Shown here: in pieces, positions 1 to 9,569 of the stretch
Layout of the letters: every line of letters begins with the position of its first letter
Numbering within the stretch: the stretch's first letter is position 1
Source: Sulfuricella denitrificans skB26
GTDB taxonomy: Bacteria; Pseudomonadota; Gammaproteobacteria; Burkholderiales; Sulfuricellaceae
Direction of reading: 5' to 3'
Assembly (NCBI RefSeq): GCF_000297055.2
Contig: NC_022357.1
Coordinates: 310,001-374,000 of the forward strand
DNA length: 64,000 nucleotides
Notes under the pieces: model-generated
Databases searched by the model: none
Seen by the model: only the letters and a program-made list of their open reading frames with translations
Told to the model about the DNA's origin: nothing
Program-made: the position numbers and the translations under genes

Positions 1-70
1 GCCAAGCCCGAAGAGAATTGATGTCATGTGGTCATCGGTGCGACTGTTGTGAGGCCCAACACGGAGCTAA

Positions 71-96
71 GGGACGGCGCGCTTTTGCGCCGTCCC
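71..96. terminator. terminator-like perfect hairpin
   Basis: A perfect 10-bp stem (GGGACGGCGC at 71-80, GCGCCGTCCC at 87-96) with a 6-nt loop lies just past the stop of the lipoprotein gene on the minus strand. Neither side has a real T-tract, so rho-independent termination is only plausible. Confidence 0.5.
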
Positions 97-117
97 GCTT
101 GAGCGCAGGGTTAACGG

Positions 118-417
118 TCACTTGTTGAGTGGCTGGCATGAGAATGGATTGAGACAACCCTGGCCGCCTGTTTCATTGCACGCATCCTTGTTAAGTGCTT
201 CAGCAATAATCAAACAACTTTTCATGTCATCCATGAATCCGTGAACTGTGGCAACGTGATCATCCGGGTTGTTCCACTTGATCACCGCGTAATCAGCAGA
301 ACCGCCAATTTTGTTTTTGTTAAAGAACTTCCTTGGCGCTTCCAAGTTGGATTCCTGCTCGCAGCCTGCCAGTAAGGCCACAATTGAAAACCCAATCAGT
401 AATAAGCGAGTTGGCAT
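118..417 (-). CDS. small hypothetical lipoprotein
   Basis: A 99-residue protein whose N-terminus is a lipoprotein signal peptide: hydrophobic stretch LLLIGFSIVALLAG followed by the lipobox cysteine at residue 19. The mature part is short, polar and contains four further cysteines (in DMKSCLI, DACNE, QGCLN and FSCQP), so a disulfide-bonded periplasmic or outer-membrane-anchored protein is likely. An AGGAG ribosome site stands 6 nt before the ATG. I do not recognise the family. It stands alone, with a hairpin after it and no co-oriented neighbour, so context gives no function. Confidence 0.65.
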   Translation of the reverse strand: MPTRLLLIGFSIVALLAGCEQESNLEAPRKFFNKNKIGGSADYAVIKWNNPDDHVATVHGFMDDMKSCLIIAEALNKDACNETGGQGCLNPFSCQPLNK

Positions 418-677
418 AGATGCTCCTATGTAATGACTGCTAACGAGTGGGCATCCTAAAAATGACAGATGCTACCGTCTTGTCTGCTCTGCCGCGCTTA
501 TTGGATCAGGTGAGGGGGAAGATTCGGTCGGAGCACTAAAGCATTCGCACCGAATCTGCCTATGCCGATGGAATTAAGCGCTTAATCTTGTATTTTGGCA
601 AGCACCATCCGAATGAGAGGGGGCGGGTAGCTTGGATGGAGTGAAACGGAATCCGGGGAAAATGGGTGCTGCATAAG
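418..677. other. intergenic region, no gene seen
   Basis: No convincing coding region. It contains the promoter side of the lipoprotein gene, an interrupted inverted repeat GATTCGGT/ACCGAATC (521-528 and 549-556) and a 14-bp palindrome ATTAAGCGCTTAAT (573-586). Either could be an operator, but no neighbouring gene ties them to a regulator. Confidence 0.4.
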
Positions 678-1245
678 GTGCGCTTCGCGCAGATGCTTAG
701 ATGCCGGGGGCTGCCCGGCAGCAGGTTACTTTATTTTGCTTGTCCAAAATACAAGTAACCAAACAAAAAGACACCCTGCCGCGCCGGCCCTGCGGGCTAC
801 CTTCGGTTTGACGGCCAAATTGGGCGGCTGCGCAACTCGCCCTAGCGGGGTGCACACCCCGCACCCCACCGCGGAGCTCGAACAGTGCTCGCCTTCATCC
901 CAATTTGACCGTCAAACCGAAGCGGCGCAGAAGGGGATTTGGGTTTTGTGGGCGAAGCCCGTATTTTGGGTGCCCTCCCCGTCGGGGAGGGCGGTTTTGT
1001 GTTGTTTTGTTTTTTGGTCCCCTTGGGCCGCCGCCGAGTAGCGCAGGCGAGCCGGGGGATTTTTGCGAGGACTGTCTGAGCGCAAAGCGCGAGTTCCGCA
1101 GCAACCCGGCTTGGTGAGCAACGCAGGGAACCCCGCAGGGGCGGTGGAGAGGGGCGGCTTTCTTTGGTTCCTTACTTTGGCCGTTTAAAGAAAGGAACTA
1201 GCCCGCCGGGCTACCCCCGGCACTTAAATCATCCGCGAAGCGCAC
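678..1245. repeat. non-coding element with long terminal inverted repeats
   Basis: The two ends are near-perfect inverted copies over roughly 45 bp: GTGCGCTTCGCG at 678-689 pairs with CGCGAAGCGCAC at 1234-1245, and the similarity continues inward through TGCCGGGGG and GCCCGGC. Just inside each end is a hairpin (724-760 with arms GGTTACTTT/AAGTAACC; 1166-1198 with arms GGTTCCTT/AAGGAAC). A third inverted repeat of 24 bp with one mismatch joins 801-824 to 899-922. Short open frames inside are low-complexity and unlike any protein. No transposase and no clear target duplication. It resembles the long structured intergenic repeats that occur in many proteobacterial genomes. Confidence 0.65.
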
Positions 1246-1263
1246 AAAACCAACTAACTCAGC

Positions 1264-4200
1264 CTAGCTTACCCGCTGCACCTTAAACCAAACCGCATAC
1301 AACGCCGGCACAAACAGCAGTGTCAGCATCGTGGCGACAAACAATCCGCCCATAATGGCCGCGGCCATCGGCCCCCAGAAGGTGCTGAAGGTGAGCGGGA
1401 TCATGGCCAGGATCGCCGCCGCCGCAGTCAGCATGATGGGTCGGAAGCGGCGCACCGCCGACTCGATGATCGCCTCACGGGGCGGGTGCCCGGCATGAAT
1501 ATCCTGATCGATCTGGTCCACCAGAATCACCGAATTACGCATGATCATACCGCCCAGGGCAATGAAGCCCAGGTTGGCGACGAAGCCGAAGGGCAGCTGA
1601 AATACCAGCAGTGCCAGCGCCACGCCGATCAGGCCCAGGGGGGCGGTGAGCAGCACCAGAATCATGCGGCGGAAGCTCTTCAGCTGGATCATCAGCAGGG
1701 TCATTACGGTCAACAGCATCATCGGCACTACTGCCTTGATCGATGCTTCAGCCTTGCCGCTTTCCTCCACGGTGCCGCCGGTTTCCAGGCTATATCCCGG
1801 CGGCAGTTTGCTGCGGATAGATGCCAGTTTCGGTTCGATTTCCTTGGTCACGGCAGGCGCCTGGGCGTTGCCGACCACGTCGGCGCGTACAGAAATTACT
1901 CGTACGCGGTCGCGCCGCCAGATGATGCCTTCCTCGAACTCGTAGCTGATATGGGCAATCTGGGCCAGTGGTACATGCCGCCCATCATGGGTGTAGATGT
2001 TGATGTCCTTGAGGGCCGCAGGATTGAGGCGTTCGACAGCCTCCGCCCGCGCCAGTACTTCGATCAGCTGGTCGCGTTCGCGATAGTAGGTCACGCTGTA
2101 GCCGGACAGGATCGAATTGAGGAAGTTGGAGAGTTCCTGTGAGCTGATGCCCAGGGCGCGCGCTTTGTCCTGGTCGACGTCGAGCTTCACCACCTTGACC
2201 ATCTCGTTCCAGTCCGCATGCACGTCCTTGGCGTGCGGGTTGGTGCGCATCACTGTCGCGACTTCGGCGCTGATCGTGCGCAGTACGGCAGGATCGGGAC
2301 CAAGCACGCGGAACTGAACCGGGAAGCCGACCGGCGGGCCATTCTCCAGTCGGCTGACGCGCCCGCGCAGCGACTGGAAATCGGTCTGAAACAACTGGAG
2401 CAACCGGGTCCGTACCACTTCGCGTACATCCTTGTCCTGGGTCATCACCACGAACTGGGCGAAGTTAGCATGGGCCATCTGCTGGTCCAGCGGCAGGTAG
2501 AAGCGTGGCGAGCCGTTGCCGACATAGCTGACGAAGTTGACGATATTTTTGTCGCCGGCAAGGTGCTTCTCCAGTTTTTTTACTTCCTCTTCGGTGGCCT
2601 TGAGCGAGGCGCCCTCCGGCAGCCACAGATCGACCAGCAATTCAGGCCGATTCGACGAAGGGAAGAACTGCTGTTCGACGAAACGGAAGCCGAAAAGGGC
2701 CAGGACGAAAATTGCCAGCGTAGCGACGATCACCGTCTTGCGACGATCCACGCACCAGCTTACCAGCTTGCGGAAGCGCACGTAGAAAGGCTTCTGATAA
2801 ACATCGTGGCCATGCGTGGGGTGCGCCTTGTAATCCGGCAGCAGTTTGTAGCCGAGATAGGGCGTGAACACCACCGCTACGATCCAGGACACGATCAGGG
2901 CAATCCCCACCACGGCGAAAATCGAAAAGGTGTATTCGCCCGCCGCCGACTTGGCGAAGCCCACCGGCAGAAAACCGGCAGCGGTAATCAGGGTGCCGGT
3001 CAGCATCGGGAATGCGGTCGATGTGTAGGTGAAGGAGGCTGCCTTGGTTCTTTCCCAGCCTTGTTCCATCTTCACCGCCATCATTTCTACGGCGATGATG
3101 GCATCATCCACCATCAGGCCCAGCGCGATGATCAGCGCACCCAGCGAAATCCGCTGCAGGTTGATTCCGAAAGCTTTCATCAGCAGGAAGGTAATTGCCA
3201 GCGTAAGCGGGATGGTGAGCGCCACCACCAAGCCAGTGCGGAACCCCAGGCTGAGAAAGCTCACGGCCAGAACGATTGCCACCGCCTCCAGCAGCGACTT
3301 CATGAATTCGTTGATGGAGCGCTTGACCACGCCCGGCTGGTCGGATACCCGATGTACCTCGATGCCCACCGGCAGACGCGCCTGGATGCGCGTGAGGGCG
3401 CTATCCAGACCTGCGCCCAAATCCATTACGTTGCCGCCTTTTTCCATCGATACCCCCAGCGCGATGGCCTCCTGGCCCATGAAGCGCACTTTCGGTGACG
3501 GTGGGTCAGCATAGCCGCGGTAAACCCGGGCGATATCGCCGAGCCGGAGCAGGCGGCCATTGGCGCGCAGGCCGATGTCGCGGATGCTTTCTACCGATTC
3601 GAAATCGCCTGACACGCGCAGGTTGATGCGGTCGCTGTCGGTTTCGATGCTGCCGGCCGGACTCAGGGTGTTCTGTTTTTCCAGGGTGGCGGCGATCAGC
3701 ATCGGGTCGATACCCAGGCTGGCGAGTTTTTTGTGGGAGACCTCGATGTAGACTTTTTCCGGCTGCACGCCCAGTAACTCCGCCTTGCCCACGCCGGGGA
3801 CGCTCAGGACATCCTGGCGCGCCTGCTCGACGTAGTCGCGCAGCTCTGCATGGGTAAAGCCGTCGGCGGTGAAAGCGTAAATATTGCCGTAGGTGTCGCC
3901 GAATTCATCGTTGAAATAGGGCCCGCGCACGCCTTTCGGCAGGTTGTCCCGGATGTCGCCGATCTTTTTGCGCACCTGATACCACACCTCCGGCACCTGC
4001 TTGGGCGGCGTGTAATCACGCAGGATGACGAAAATCAGCGCCTCGCCCGGCTTGGAGTAGCTGCGCACGAAGTCGAGCCAGGGCACTTCCTGCAACTTCT
4101 TTTCCAGCCTGTCGGTGACCTGCTGCTCAACTTCGTGCGCCGTGGCTCCGGGCCAATAGACCCGCATCACCATGATCTTGAATGTGAAGTCGGGGTCTTC

Positions 4201-4314
4201 CGCACGCCCCAGCTTGGTGTAAGCAAAGAAACCCGCGATCATCAAAACGATGAGCAGGTACAGCACCAGCGACTGGTGTTTGAGCGACCATTCGGAAAGA
4301 TTGAAGCGGCTCAT
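1264..4314 (-). CDS. RND-family efflux pump inner-membrane subunit (AcrB/TriC type)
   Basis: A 1016-residue resistance-nodulation-division transporter. This size and the two-fold architecture (TM1 near residues 14-34, large periplasmic loop, TM2-6 near 335-500, second loop, TM8-12 near 860-1010) are those of the HAE1/multidrug branch. The proton-relay pair of TM4 is present as DD at residues 403-404 in GLMVDDAIIAVEMM. The second half carries the matching GGMIMRNSVILVDQI segment. It would use the proton gradient to export a hydrophobic or drug-like substrate through a TolC-type channel. Its adaptor gene lies 40 bp upstream on the same strand, so the two form an operon. No outer-membrane channel gene lies nearby. 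Substrate cannot be read from sequence. Confidence 0.92.
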   Translation of the reverse strand: MSRFNLSEWSLKHQSLVLYLLIVLMIAGFFAYTKLGRAEDPDFTFKIMVMRVYWPGATAHEVEQQVTDRLEKKLQEVPWLDFVRSYSKPGEALIFVILRDYTPPKQVPEVWYQVRKKIGDIRDNLPKGVRGPYFNDEFGDTYGNIYAFTADGFTHAELRDYVEQARQDVLSVPGVGKAELLGVQPEKVYIEVSHKKLASLGIDPMLIAATLEKQNTLSPAGSIETDSDRINLRVSGDFESVESIRDIGLRANGRLLRLGDIARVYRGYADPPSPKVRFMGQEAIALGVSMEKGGNVMDLGAGLDSALTRIQARLPVGIEVHRVSDQPGVVKRSINEFMKSLLEAVAIVLAVSFLSLGFRTGLVVALTIPLTLAITFLLMKAFGINLQRISLGALIIALGLMVDDAIIAVEMMAVKMEQGWERTKAASFTYTSTAFPMLTGTLITAAGFLPVGFAKSAAGEYTFSIFAVVGIALIVSWIVAVVFTPYLGYKLLPDYKAHPTHGHDVYQKPFYVRFRKLVSWCVDRRKTVIVATLAIFVLALFGFRFVEQQFFPSSNRPELLVDLWLPEGASLKATEEEVKKLEKHLAGDKNIVNFVSYVGNGSPRFYLPLDQQMAHANFAQFVVMTQDKDVREVVRTRLLQLFQTDFQSLRGRVSRLENGPPVGFPVQFRVLGPDPAVLRTISAEVATVMRTNPHAKDVHADWNEMVKVVKLDVDQDKARALGISSQELSNFLNSILSGYSVTYYRERDQLIEVLARAEAVERLNPAALKDINIYTHDGRHVPLAQIAHISYEFEEGIIWRRDRVRVISVRADVVGNAQAPAVTKEIEPKLASIRSKLPPGYSLETGGTVEESGKAEASIKAVVPMMLLTVMTLLMIQLKSFRRMILVLLTAPLGLIGVALALLVFQLPFGFVANLGFIALGGMIMRNSVILVDQIDQDIHAGHPPREAIIESAVRRFRPIMLTAAAAILAMIPLTFSTFWGPMAAAIMGGLFVATMLTLLFVPALYAVWFKVQRVS

Positions 4315-4354
4315 GTTTGAAATCTCACCACTGCTGCGGTTTGTGGTGTTTTCA

Positions 4355-5425
4355 TCACTGAATCAGCCGCACCTGCTGGCCCGGCACCAGCTTGTGCACG
4401 CCGGCACTGACCACGCTGTCGCCATCCTTCAGGCCGGACAGAACGGTAAAGGTTGTCTCCCGGTATTCCCCCACGGTGACCGGGATAAGTCGCACCTTGC
4501 CGCTGGCCGGTTCGACCAGCCAGACGGCCGGCCCACCGCTCTGCTGATACAGCGCAGTTAGCGGTAACTCCGCCGCCGGCATCGCCGAGTCGCCCCCCAG
4601 CAGGACATTGGCGGTCATGCCGAGCTGCATGACCGGCGCGGCATCCAGCACGGTTACCTTGGCCGTATAGGTGCGTGTCACCGGATCGGCGGCAGGTGAT
4701 ATTTCTCGCACCTTGCCGCGATACATTTTGCCCGGCTCGGCCCACAGGCTGATGCGGATATTTTGCGCGGCGCGCAGCTCGGCCAGGCGATTTTCCGGTA
4801 CGCTGACGACCACCTCTTTTTCCTCTGGCCGAGCCAGGCGCATTACCGGCTGACCCATCGCCACCACCTGCCCGGCTTCGGCTTCGATGCTCACGATCAC
4901 GCCATCGTGATCCGCACGCAACTGGCCATAACCCGCCTGATTGGCGCTAACCTCATGCTGCGCCTTGACCTGGGAAAACCGAGCTTTGGCAGTGTCGAAC
5001 AGATTCTTGCGGCGCTCGTAATCGGCGAGGCTGATGAATTTCTTTTCCAGCAGATCGGTGTAACGCTTCAGGTCGCGCTCAGTCAGTTCGAAATCCGCTT
5101 GCGCGGCGGCCAGCTGGGCGCGGCTTGCCGCTTCGGTCAGCCGGAGATCCTGAGGGTCGAGTTCGGCCAGTACCTGGCCTGCCTTTACCAGGCTGCCCAC
5201 CTCGACGTGACGTTTGGCGATCTTGCCGCCGACGCGAAATGCCAGCGCGGTTTCAAAGCGCGCGCGCACCTCGCCGGAATAATTGGCCTGATGCGATTGC
5301 ACGCCCAGCGCCACCTTTACTGCACGAGCCGACCGGACGCCCTCCGCGGGCGGCTCCTGCTTGGCACAGCCAAAAATCAGCGCACCCAGAAAAAGAAATA
5401 TAAGAGCAGTTGCGTTCCGATTCAC
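4355..5425 (-). CDS. RND efflux periplasmic adaptor (membrane fusion protein), lipoprotein
   Basis: A 356-residue HlyD/AcrA-type adaptor that bridges the RND pump to an outer-membrane channel. I place the start at a GTG (5423-5425) because GGAGGGAA sits 6 nt before it. That start yields a textbook lipoprotein signal (ALIFLFLGALIFGC) with the acylated cysteine about 20 residues in. A further-upstream ATG at 5446 has no comparable ribosome site. The barrel-sandwich lipoyl half-motifs (RVGGKIAKRHVEVGSLVKAGQVLAEL cut here as GGKIAKRHVEVG; and DGVIVSIEAEAGQVV) flank a helical hairpin rich in Leu, Ala and Glu (about residues 85-155). Followed after 40 bp by the pump gene. Confidence 0.9.
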   Translation of the reverse strand: MNRNATALIFLFLGALIFGCAKQEPPAEGVRSARAVKVALGVQSHQANYSGEVRARFETALAFRVGGKIAKRHVEVGSLVKAGQVLAELDPQDLRLTEAASRAQLAAAQADFELTERDLKRYTDLLEKKFISLADYERRKNLFDTAKARFSQVKAQHEVSANQAGYGQLRADHDGVIVSIEAEAGQVVAMGQPVMRLARPEEKEVVVSVPENRLAELRAAQNIRISLWAEPGKMYRGKVREISPAADPVTRTYTAKVTVLDAAPVMQLGMTANVLLGGDSAMPAAELPLTALYQQSGGPAVWLVEPASGKVRLIPVTVGEYRETTFTVLSGLKDGDSVVSAGVHKLVPGQQVRLIQ

Positions 5426-5678
5426 TATAGGTTCCCTCCGCGACATCCCGAAGAATACCGCTGTGCAGCACATTCCGCCATCTTGTCCCGGACTAACCCA
5501 GGAAGATATTTATCCGTTTTTGATAAATTAACCGCAATTAGGTTGTATCCAATTGATGAATATTAGTAAAATACCATATAAACCTCTTCGCCTGAGTCAC
5601 ACGAATTATTGTGCGCTGAACGCAGACCGGAACAATCTGCTTCTTTCCCGCATTCGTTGCGACAACCCATTACCCGCC

Positions 5679-5684
5679 AGGGAG
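5679..5684 (+). promoter_or_regulatory. strong Shine-Dalgarno pointing at a non-canonical start
   Basis: AGGGAG (followed by AAA) lies in the glycogen phosphorylase frame, 5 nt before an ATC (5690) and 8 nt before an ATT (5693). No ATG, GTG or TTG follows at a usable distance, so this site argues for initiation at ATT 5693. Confidence 0.4.
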
Positions 5685-5692
5685 AAACTATC

Positions 5693-8197
5693 ATTCATAC
5701 CGTACCGCTAATCATCAGCAAGCCTGTACCGGGCATTGCCGATCTGCCTGCCTTGGGCATGGACGCCAACAGTATCGTCAACGATTTCATCCGCTACTTC
5801 AGCCATACACTGGGGCAGGACAAGATGTGTCTGGCGGCCTACCAGGTTTACACTTCACTTTCGATGTCGTTGCGCGACCGCCTGGTGGAACGCTGGAAGA
5901 ACACCCAGTACGCCTACGAAGAACAAAACTGCAAGCGTACCTATTACCTGTCGCTGGAATTCCTGATGGGCCGCGCCTTGGGCAATGCCATGCTGAACCT
6001 CGATGTGGACAAGCCGACCGAGGAGGCGCTCAGGAACCTGGGCCTGATGCTGGAGGAAATCGCCGACCAGGAGCACGATGCGGGTTTGGGGAACGGAGGC
6101 CTGGGCCGCCTCGCGGCCTGTTTCCTGGACAGCTGTGCGACACTGCAATTGCCGGTAGTGGGTTACGGCATCCGCTACGAGTACGGCATGTTTCGCCAGA
6201 AAATCGACAACGGTCGCCAGATGGAAGAGCCTGACCACTGGCTTCGCGATGGCAATCCCTGGGAAATAGAGCGTCCCGAGCATACCGTCCGGGTCAAATT
6301 TGGCGGCTGCACCAGATACTATCATCGAGACGGCCGCCTGTACGCCCGCTGGACGGATTCCCAGGACGTGGTGGCGGTGCCCTACGACGTTCCCATCCCC
6401 GGCTACCGCAACGGCACTGTCAATACATTGCGCCTGTGGTCGGCGGCGGCTACCGACGAATTCGACCTGTCCGAATTCAATGCCGGCAGCTACACCGAAG
6501 CGGTGGCAGCGAAGAACGGCGCCGAAAACATCACCATGGTGCTCTATCCCAACGACGCCAGCGAAAACGGCAAGGAGCTGCGCTTACGCCAGCAGTACTT
6601 CCTGGCGTCCGCGAGCTTGCAGGATGTGCTGCGCAACTGGGTCAACATCCATGGCAGCAATTTTGAAAATTTTGCCGAAAAGAACTGTTTCCAGCTCAAC
6701 GACACCCACCCTACCTGTGCGGTGCCGGAACTGATGCGGCTGCTGATGGACAAACATTTTCTGGACTGGGATCAGGCCTGGGCCATCACTAGCCGCACCG
6801 TCGCCTACACCAACCATACCCTGCTGCCGGAAGCGCTGGAACGCTGGCCGGTGAGTATGTTCGGCCGATTGCTGCCGCGCCTGCTCGACATCATTCACGA
6901 AATCAACGCCCGCTTCCTGGCTGATGTGGCGCAACGCTGGCCGGGAGATACCGCCCGACAGCGGCGCATGTCGATTATCGAGGAAGGGGACGAAGCTCAG
7001 ATACGCATGGCCTATCTGGCCGTAGTATCGAGCGCATCGGTCAATGGTGTGGCCGAATTGCACTCGCACCTGCTGCAGCTACATCTATTCCATGATTTCT
7101 ACGAAATGTGGCCGAGCAAGTTCAACAACAAGACCAATGGCGTCACCCCGCGCCGCTGGATGGCCTGGAGCAACCCCGGCCTGAACGACCTGATTACCCG
7201 TACCATCGGCGACGGCTGGGTTACCGACCTGACCCGGTTGCGTAAGCTTGCGCCCCACGCCGACAAGGCGAAATTTCGCGCCGAGTGGCGTGCTGTCAAG
7301 CAGGCTAACAAGGCACGTCTGGCAGAGATGGTGCAGCGCGACTGCAGCATCGCCTTCGATACGGAGGCACTGTTCGATGTACAGGTGAAACGCATCCACG
7401 AATACAAGCGGCAGTTGCTCAACGTGCTGCACGTGATTCACCTCTACGACCGCATCAAGCGTGGTGACACGGCAGACTGGACGCCGCGCTGCGTGCTGAT
7501 CGGCGGCAAGGCCGCCCCCGGCTACATGATCGCCAAGTGCATTATCAAGCTGGTGAACTCGGTGGCAAAAGTGATCAACGAAGATCCTGCCGCGCAGGGC
7601 TTGCTGAAACTGGCTTTCTTCCCTGATTACCGGGTGTCGGCGATGGAGGTGATCTGCCCAGGCACCGACTTGTCGGAACAGATTTCCACCGCCGGCAAGG
7701 AAGCCTCCGGCACCGGCAATATGAAGTTCATGATGAACGGGGCGCTCACCATCGGCACGCTGGATGGCGCCAATATAGAAATCCGCGAGGAAGCAGGCGA
7801 GGAAAACTTCTTCCTGTTCGGCCTCACTGCCGAAGAGGTGGACGCCACCAGACCAAATTACAATCCCGCCGCAATTATCGCTGCCGACGAAGACCTGCGC
7901 CGTGTGATGCAATTGCTGGAAAGCGGCCATTTCAACCTGTTCGAGCCGGGCATCTTCGACCCCATCATTCACGCTGTGACCAGCCCTCACGACCCGTGGC
8001 TGACAGCAGCGGACTTCCGCGGTTACATCGATGCGCAGCAGCAGGTGGCACGCGCCTACCGCGATCAGGAAAACTGGACGCGCATGAGCATCCTCAATAC
8101 CGCCGCCAGCGGCAAGTTCTCCAGCGACCGTACCATCCTGGACTATAACCGCGACATCTGGCACCTGTCGCAAGTACCGGCTTGGCCGGTGAAATGA
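5693..8197 (+). CDS. glgP: glycogen/maltodextrin phosphorylase
   Basis: Catalyses phosphorolysis of alpha-1,4-glucan ends to glucose-1-phosphate, in the cytoplasm, with pyridoxal phosphate. The PLP lysine lies in EASGTGNMKFMMNGAL near residue 678, almost the position known for the family (about 680), and the phosphate-site regions GLGNGGLGRLAACF and KRIHEYKRQLLNV are intact. Length is about 834 residues, normal for the family. The start is uncertain. The frame is open back to a TTG at 5609, the first in-frame ATG is at 5760, and the best ribosome site (5679-5684) points to an ATT at 5693, which gives an N-terminus of the usual length. The next gene follows after 10 bp and is probably cotranscribed. 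Confidence 0.93.
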   Translation: MHTVPLIISKPVPGIADLPALGMDANSIVNDFIRYFSHTLGQDKMCLAAYQVYTSLSMSLRDRLVERWKNTQYAYEEQNCKRTYYLSLEFLMGRALGNAMLNLDVDKPTEEALRNLGLMLEEIADQEHDAGLGNGGLGRLAACFLDSCATLQLPVVGYGIRYEYGMFRQKIDNGRQMEEPDHWLRDGNPWEIERPEHTVRVKFGGCTRYYHRDGRLYARWTDSQDVVAVPYDVPIPGYRNGTVNTLRLWSAAATDEFDLSEFNAGSYTEAVAAKNGAENITMVLYPNDASENGKELRLRQQYFLASASLQDVLRNWVNIHGSNFENFAEKNCFQLNDTHPTCAVPELMRLLMDKHFLDWDQAWAITSRTVAYTNHTLLPEALERWPVSMFGRLLPRLLDIIHEINARFLADVAQRWPGDTARQRRMSIIEEGDEAQIRMAYLAVVSSASVNGVAELHSHLLQLHLFHDFYEMWPSKFNNKTNGVTPRRWMAWSNPGLNDLITRTIGDGWVTDLTRLRKLAPHADKAKFRAEWRAVKQANKARLAEMVQRDCSIAFDTEALFDVQVKRIHEYKRQLLNVLHVIHLYDRIKRGDTADWTPRCVLIGGKAAPGYMIAKCIIKLVNSVAKVINEDPAAQGLLKLAFFPDYRVSAMEVICPGTDLSEQISTAGKEASGTGNMKFMMNGALTIGTLDGANIEIREEAGEENFFLFGLTAEEVDATRPNYNPAAIIAADEDLRRVMQLLESGHFNLFEPGIFDPIIHAVTSPHDPWLTAADFRGYIDAQQQVARAYRDQENWTRMSILNTAASGKFSSDRTILDYNRDIWHLSQVPAWPVK

Positions 8198-8207
8198 GAG
8201 GCCCAAT

Positions 8208-8690
8208 ATGACCCCGGAAGAAAAACGTGCGCTGGCCGAACAGGCCTATGAAAAAGCGCAACAATACGAGCTGGATTACGGCTGTTGCCCACAATGCGTG
8301 CTCGCCACCGTGCAGGAAACCGTCGGGATAATAGACGACAGCACCATCAAGGCCAGCCATGGACTTTCCGGTGGGGGCGGACTGATGGCGCAAGGAACCT
8401 GTGGCGCATTGACCGGTGGACTGATGGCGCTCAGCGCCAAATTCGGTCGCGACCGGGACAAGCTCGACAAGGGTCGCTGTATCAACAATTTCAAGAAAAA
8501 CAAGGAACTGGTCGAGCGCTTCCGCGCGGAGTTTGGCGGGGTAACCTGCGCGGAACTCCAGCAACAATTTACCGGCCGTACTTACGATATGTGGAATGCC
8601 GAAGAGTACAAGGCATTCGACGATGCCCGCGGCAAACAATGCGCCCATGCAACTGGTACGGTCACGAAATGGGTGATTGAAATGCTGTAG
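8208..8690 (+). CDS. C_GCAxxG_C_C family putative redox-active protein
   Basis: A 160-residue soluble protein with the cysteine pattern of the C_GCAxxG_C_C family: DYGCCPQC near residue 27, the core GTCGALTGG near residue 64, then single cysteines in GRCINN, VTCAEL and KQCAH. The spaced cysteines suggest redox chemistry or metal/cofactor binding; the biochemical role of the family is not established. It starts 10 bp after glgP and probably shares its transcript. A broken partial copy, including the end of glgP, lies about 2.8 kb downstream. Confidence 0.85.
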   Translation: MTPEEKRALAEQAYEKAQQYELDYGCCPQCVLATVQETVGIIDDSTIKASHGLSGGGGLMAQGTCGALTGGLMALSAKFGRDRDKLDKGRCINNFKKNKELVERFRAEFGGVTCAELQQQFTGRTYDMWNAEEYKAFDDARGKQCAHATGTVTKWVIEML

Positions 8691-8822
8691 ACAATGCTGG
8701 AGCTTACGAAGTTTGATCTGTCGTATTCGGCTTGGTTTGGCAAGTTTCTGTCAGAGAGGGAGCCCCCCCAAGCGGATTGCGGTGGCCGGATTGCAGCCCT
8801 CTGCAGAGGTGCAATATTGAGG

Positions 8823-9569
8823 TTAGAATTCATATTCTGCCTGCATTCTGAAAGTATTGTTCGGCGTCGCGTCAGTCGTGCCGATTAACCAGGCCGCGTT
8901 GTACTTGAGTGCCTGGTGCCCACTGAGGGCGATCTTGCCGAAAATGGCCGGGCCAATTTTATGCTGCTGCGCATTATGCGGTGCCCAGTGGTTCCATTCG
9001 CCCGTTTCGCCAAAACCTTGCAGGCCAAACTCTAGCTCCTTTTTCCAGCGATATTTTGCTTGCCACTGGTACTGGAACACGGTTTTACGAGGCTCGTCAT
9101 CCGGTTCGGCAACACCACCGAATGCGCGTTCGAACAGCAGATTACCGTTCAACTGCAATTTTCCAAACTCGGTCTGGAACAAGGGGCCGAACTTGATTTC
9201 GTTGGCTGACCCTCCTTTATTGATCGGGAACTCCAGTTCTGTAATCAAGCCGATTTCCAAGGGATATTTTCCGGTCTCTGTCAGTTGGAACTTGTTTTCC
9301 CATTCCAGGATATTTAATCTGTCGACTGAGCCTTCTTTCTCTGTTTTCAGGTATAGCTCCGTGAACCAGTTCTCGGTGGCGCCATAACCGAAGCCCAGAC
9401 TGGCTACTTGCTGGGTAGTACCGGAAGGATCCCTGGATGATCCAAATTTGAAATCCAACTCCTTTTCACCATGTTCCACGGTGGGCAGGTAAACATAATC
9501 GGCGGGGCCCGCGATGGCCGTGCCACATAACAAGGTACCGACAGAGAGCGCGAGTAAACTTTTCTTCAC
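8823..9569 (-). CDS. outer-membrane beta-barrel protein of the Ftr1 iron operon
   Basis: A 248-residue protein with a Sec signal peptide (SLLALSVGTLLCGTAIA, cleavage before GPADYV) and alternating polar/aromatic beta strands ending in the outer-membrane signature aromatic residue (QAEYEF). It is the last gene of a three-gene operon; its ATG overlaps the Ftr1 permease stop by 4 bp. Context suggests a passage or tether for iron or another metal at the outer membrane, but the barrel itself shows no recognisable ligand motif. Confidence 0.7.
   Translation of the reverse strand: MKKSLLALSVGTLLCGTAIAGPADYVYLPTVEHGEKELDFKFGSSRDPSGTTQQVASLGFGYGATENWFTELYLKTEKEGSVDRLNILEWENKFQLTETGKYPLEIGLITELEFPINKGGSANEIKFGPLFQTEFGKLQLNGNLLFERAFGGVAEPDDEPRKTVFQYQWQAKYRWKKELEFGLQGFGETGEWNHWAPHNAQQHKIGPAIFGKIALSGHQALKYNAAWLIGTTDATPNNTFRMQAEYEF

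Noticed and set aside
736-1121. Several open frames of 69-101 codons on both strands inside the 678-1245 element
   Set aside because: They overlap in several frames, are dominated by Pro/Arg/Gly from GC-rich repeats, lack ribosome sites and match no protein pattern.
2218-3498. Open frame of 426 codons opposite the RND pump gene
   Set aside because: It is the antisense image of a clearly coding, high-GC transporter gene; composition is rich in His, Arg and Gln as expected of a shadow frame.
7085-8206. Open frame of 373 codons opposite glgP
   Set aside because: Antisense to conserved phosphorylase motifs; no ribosome site or family features.
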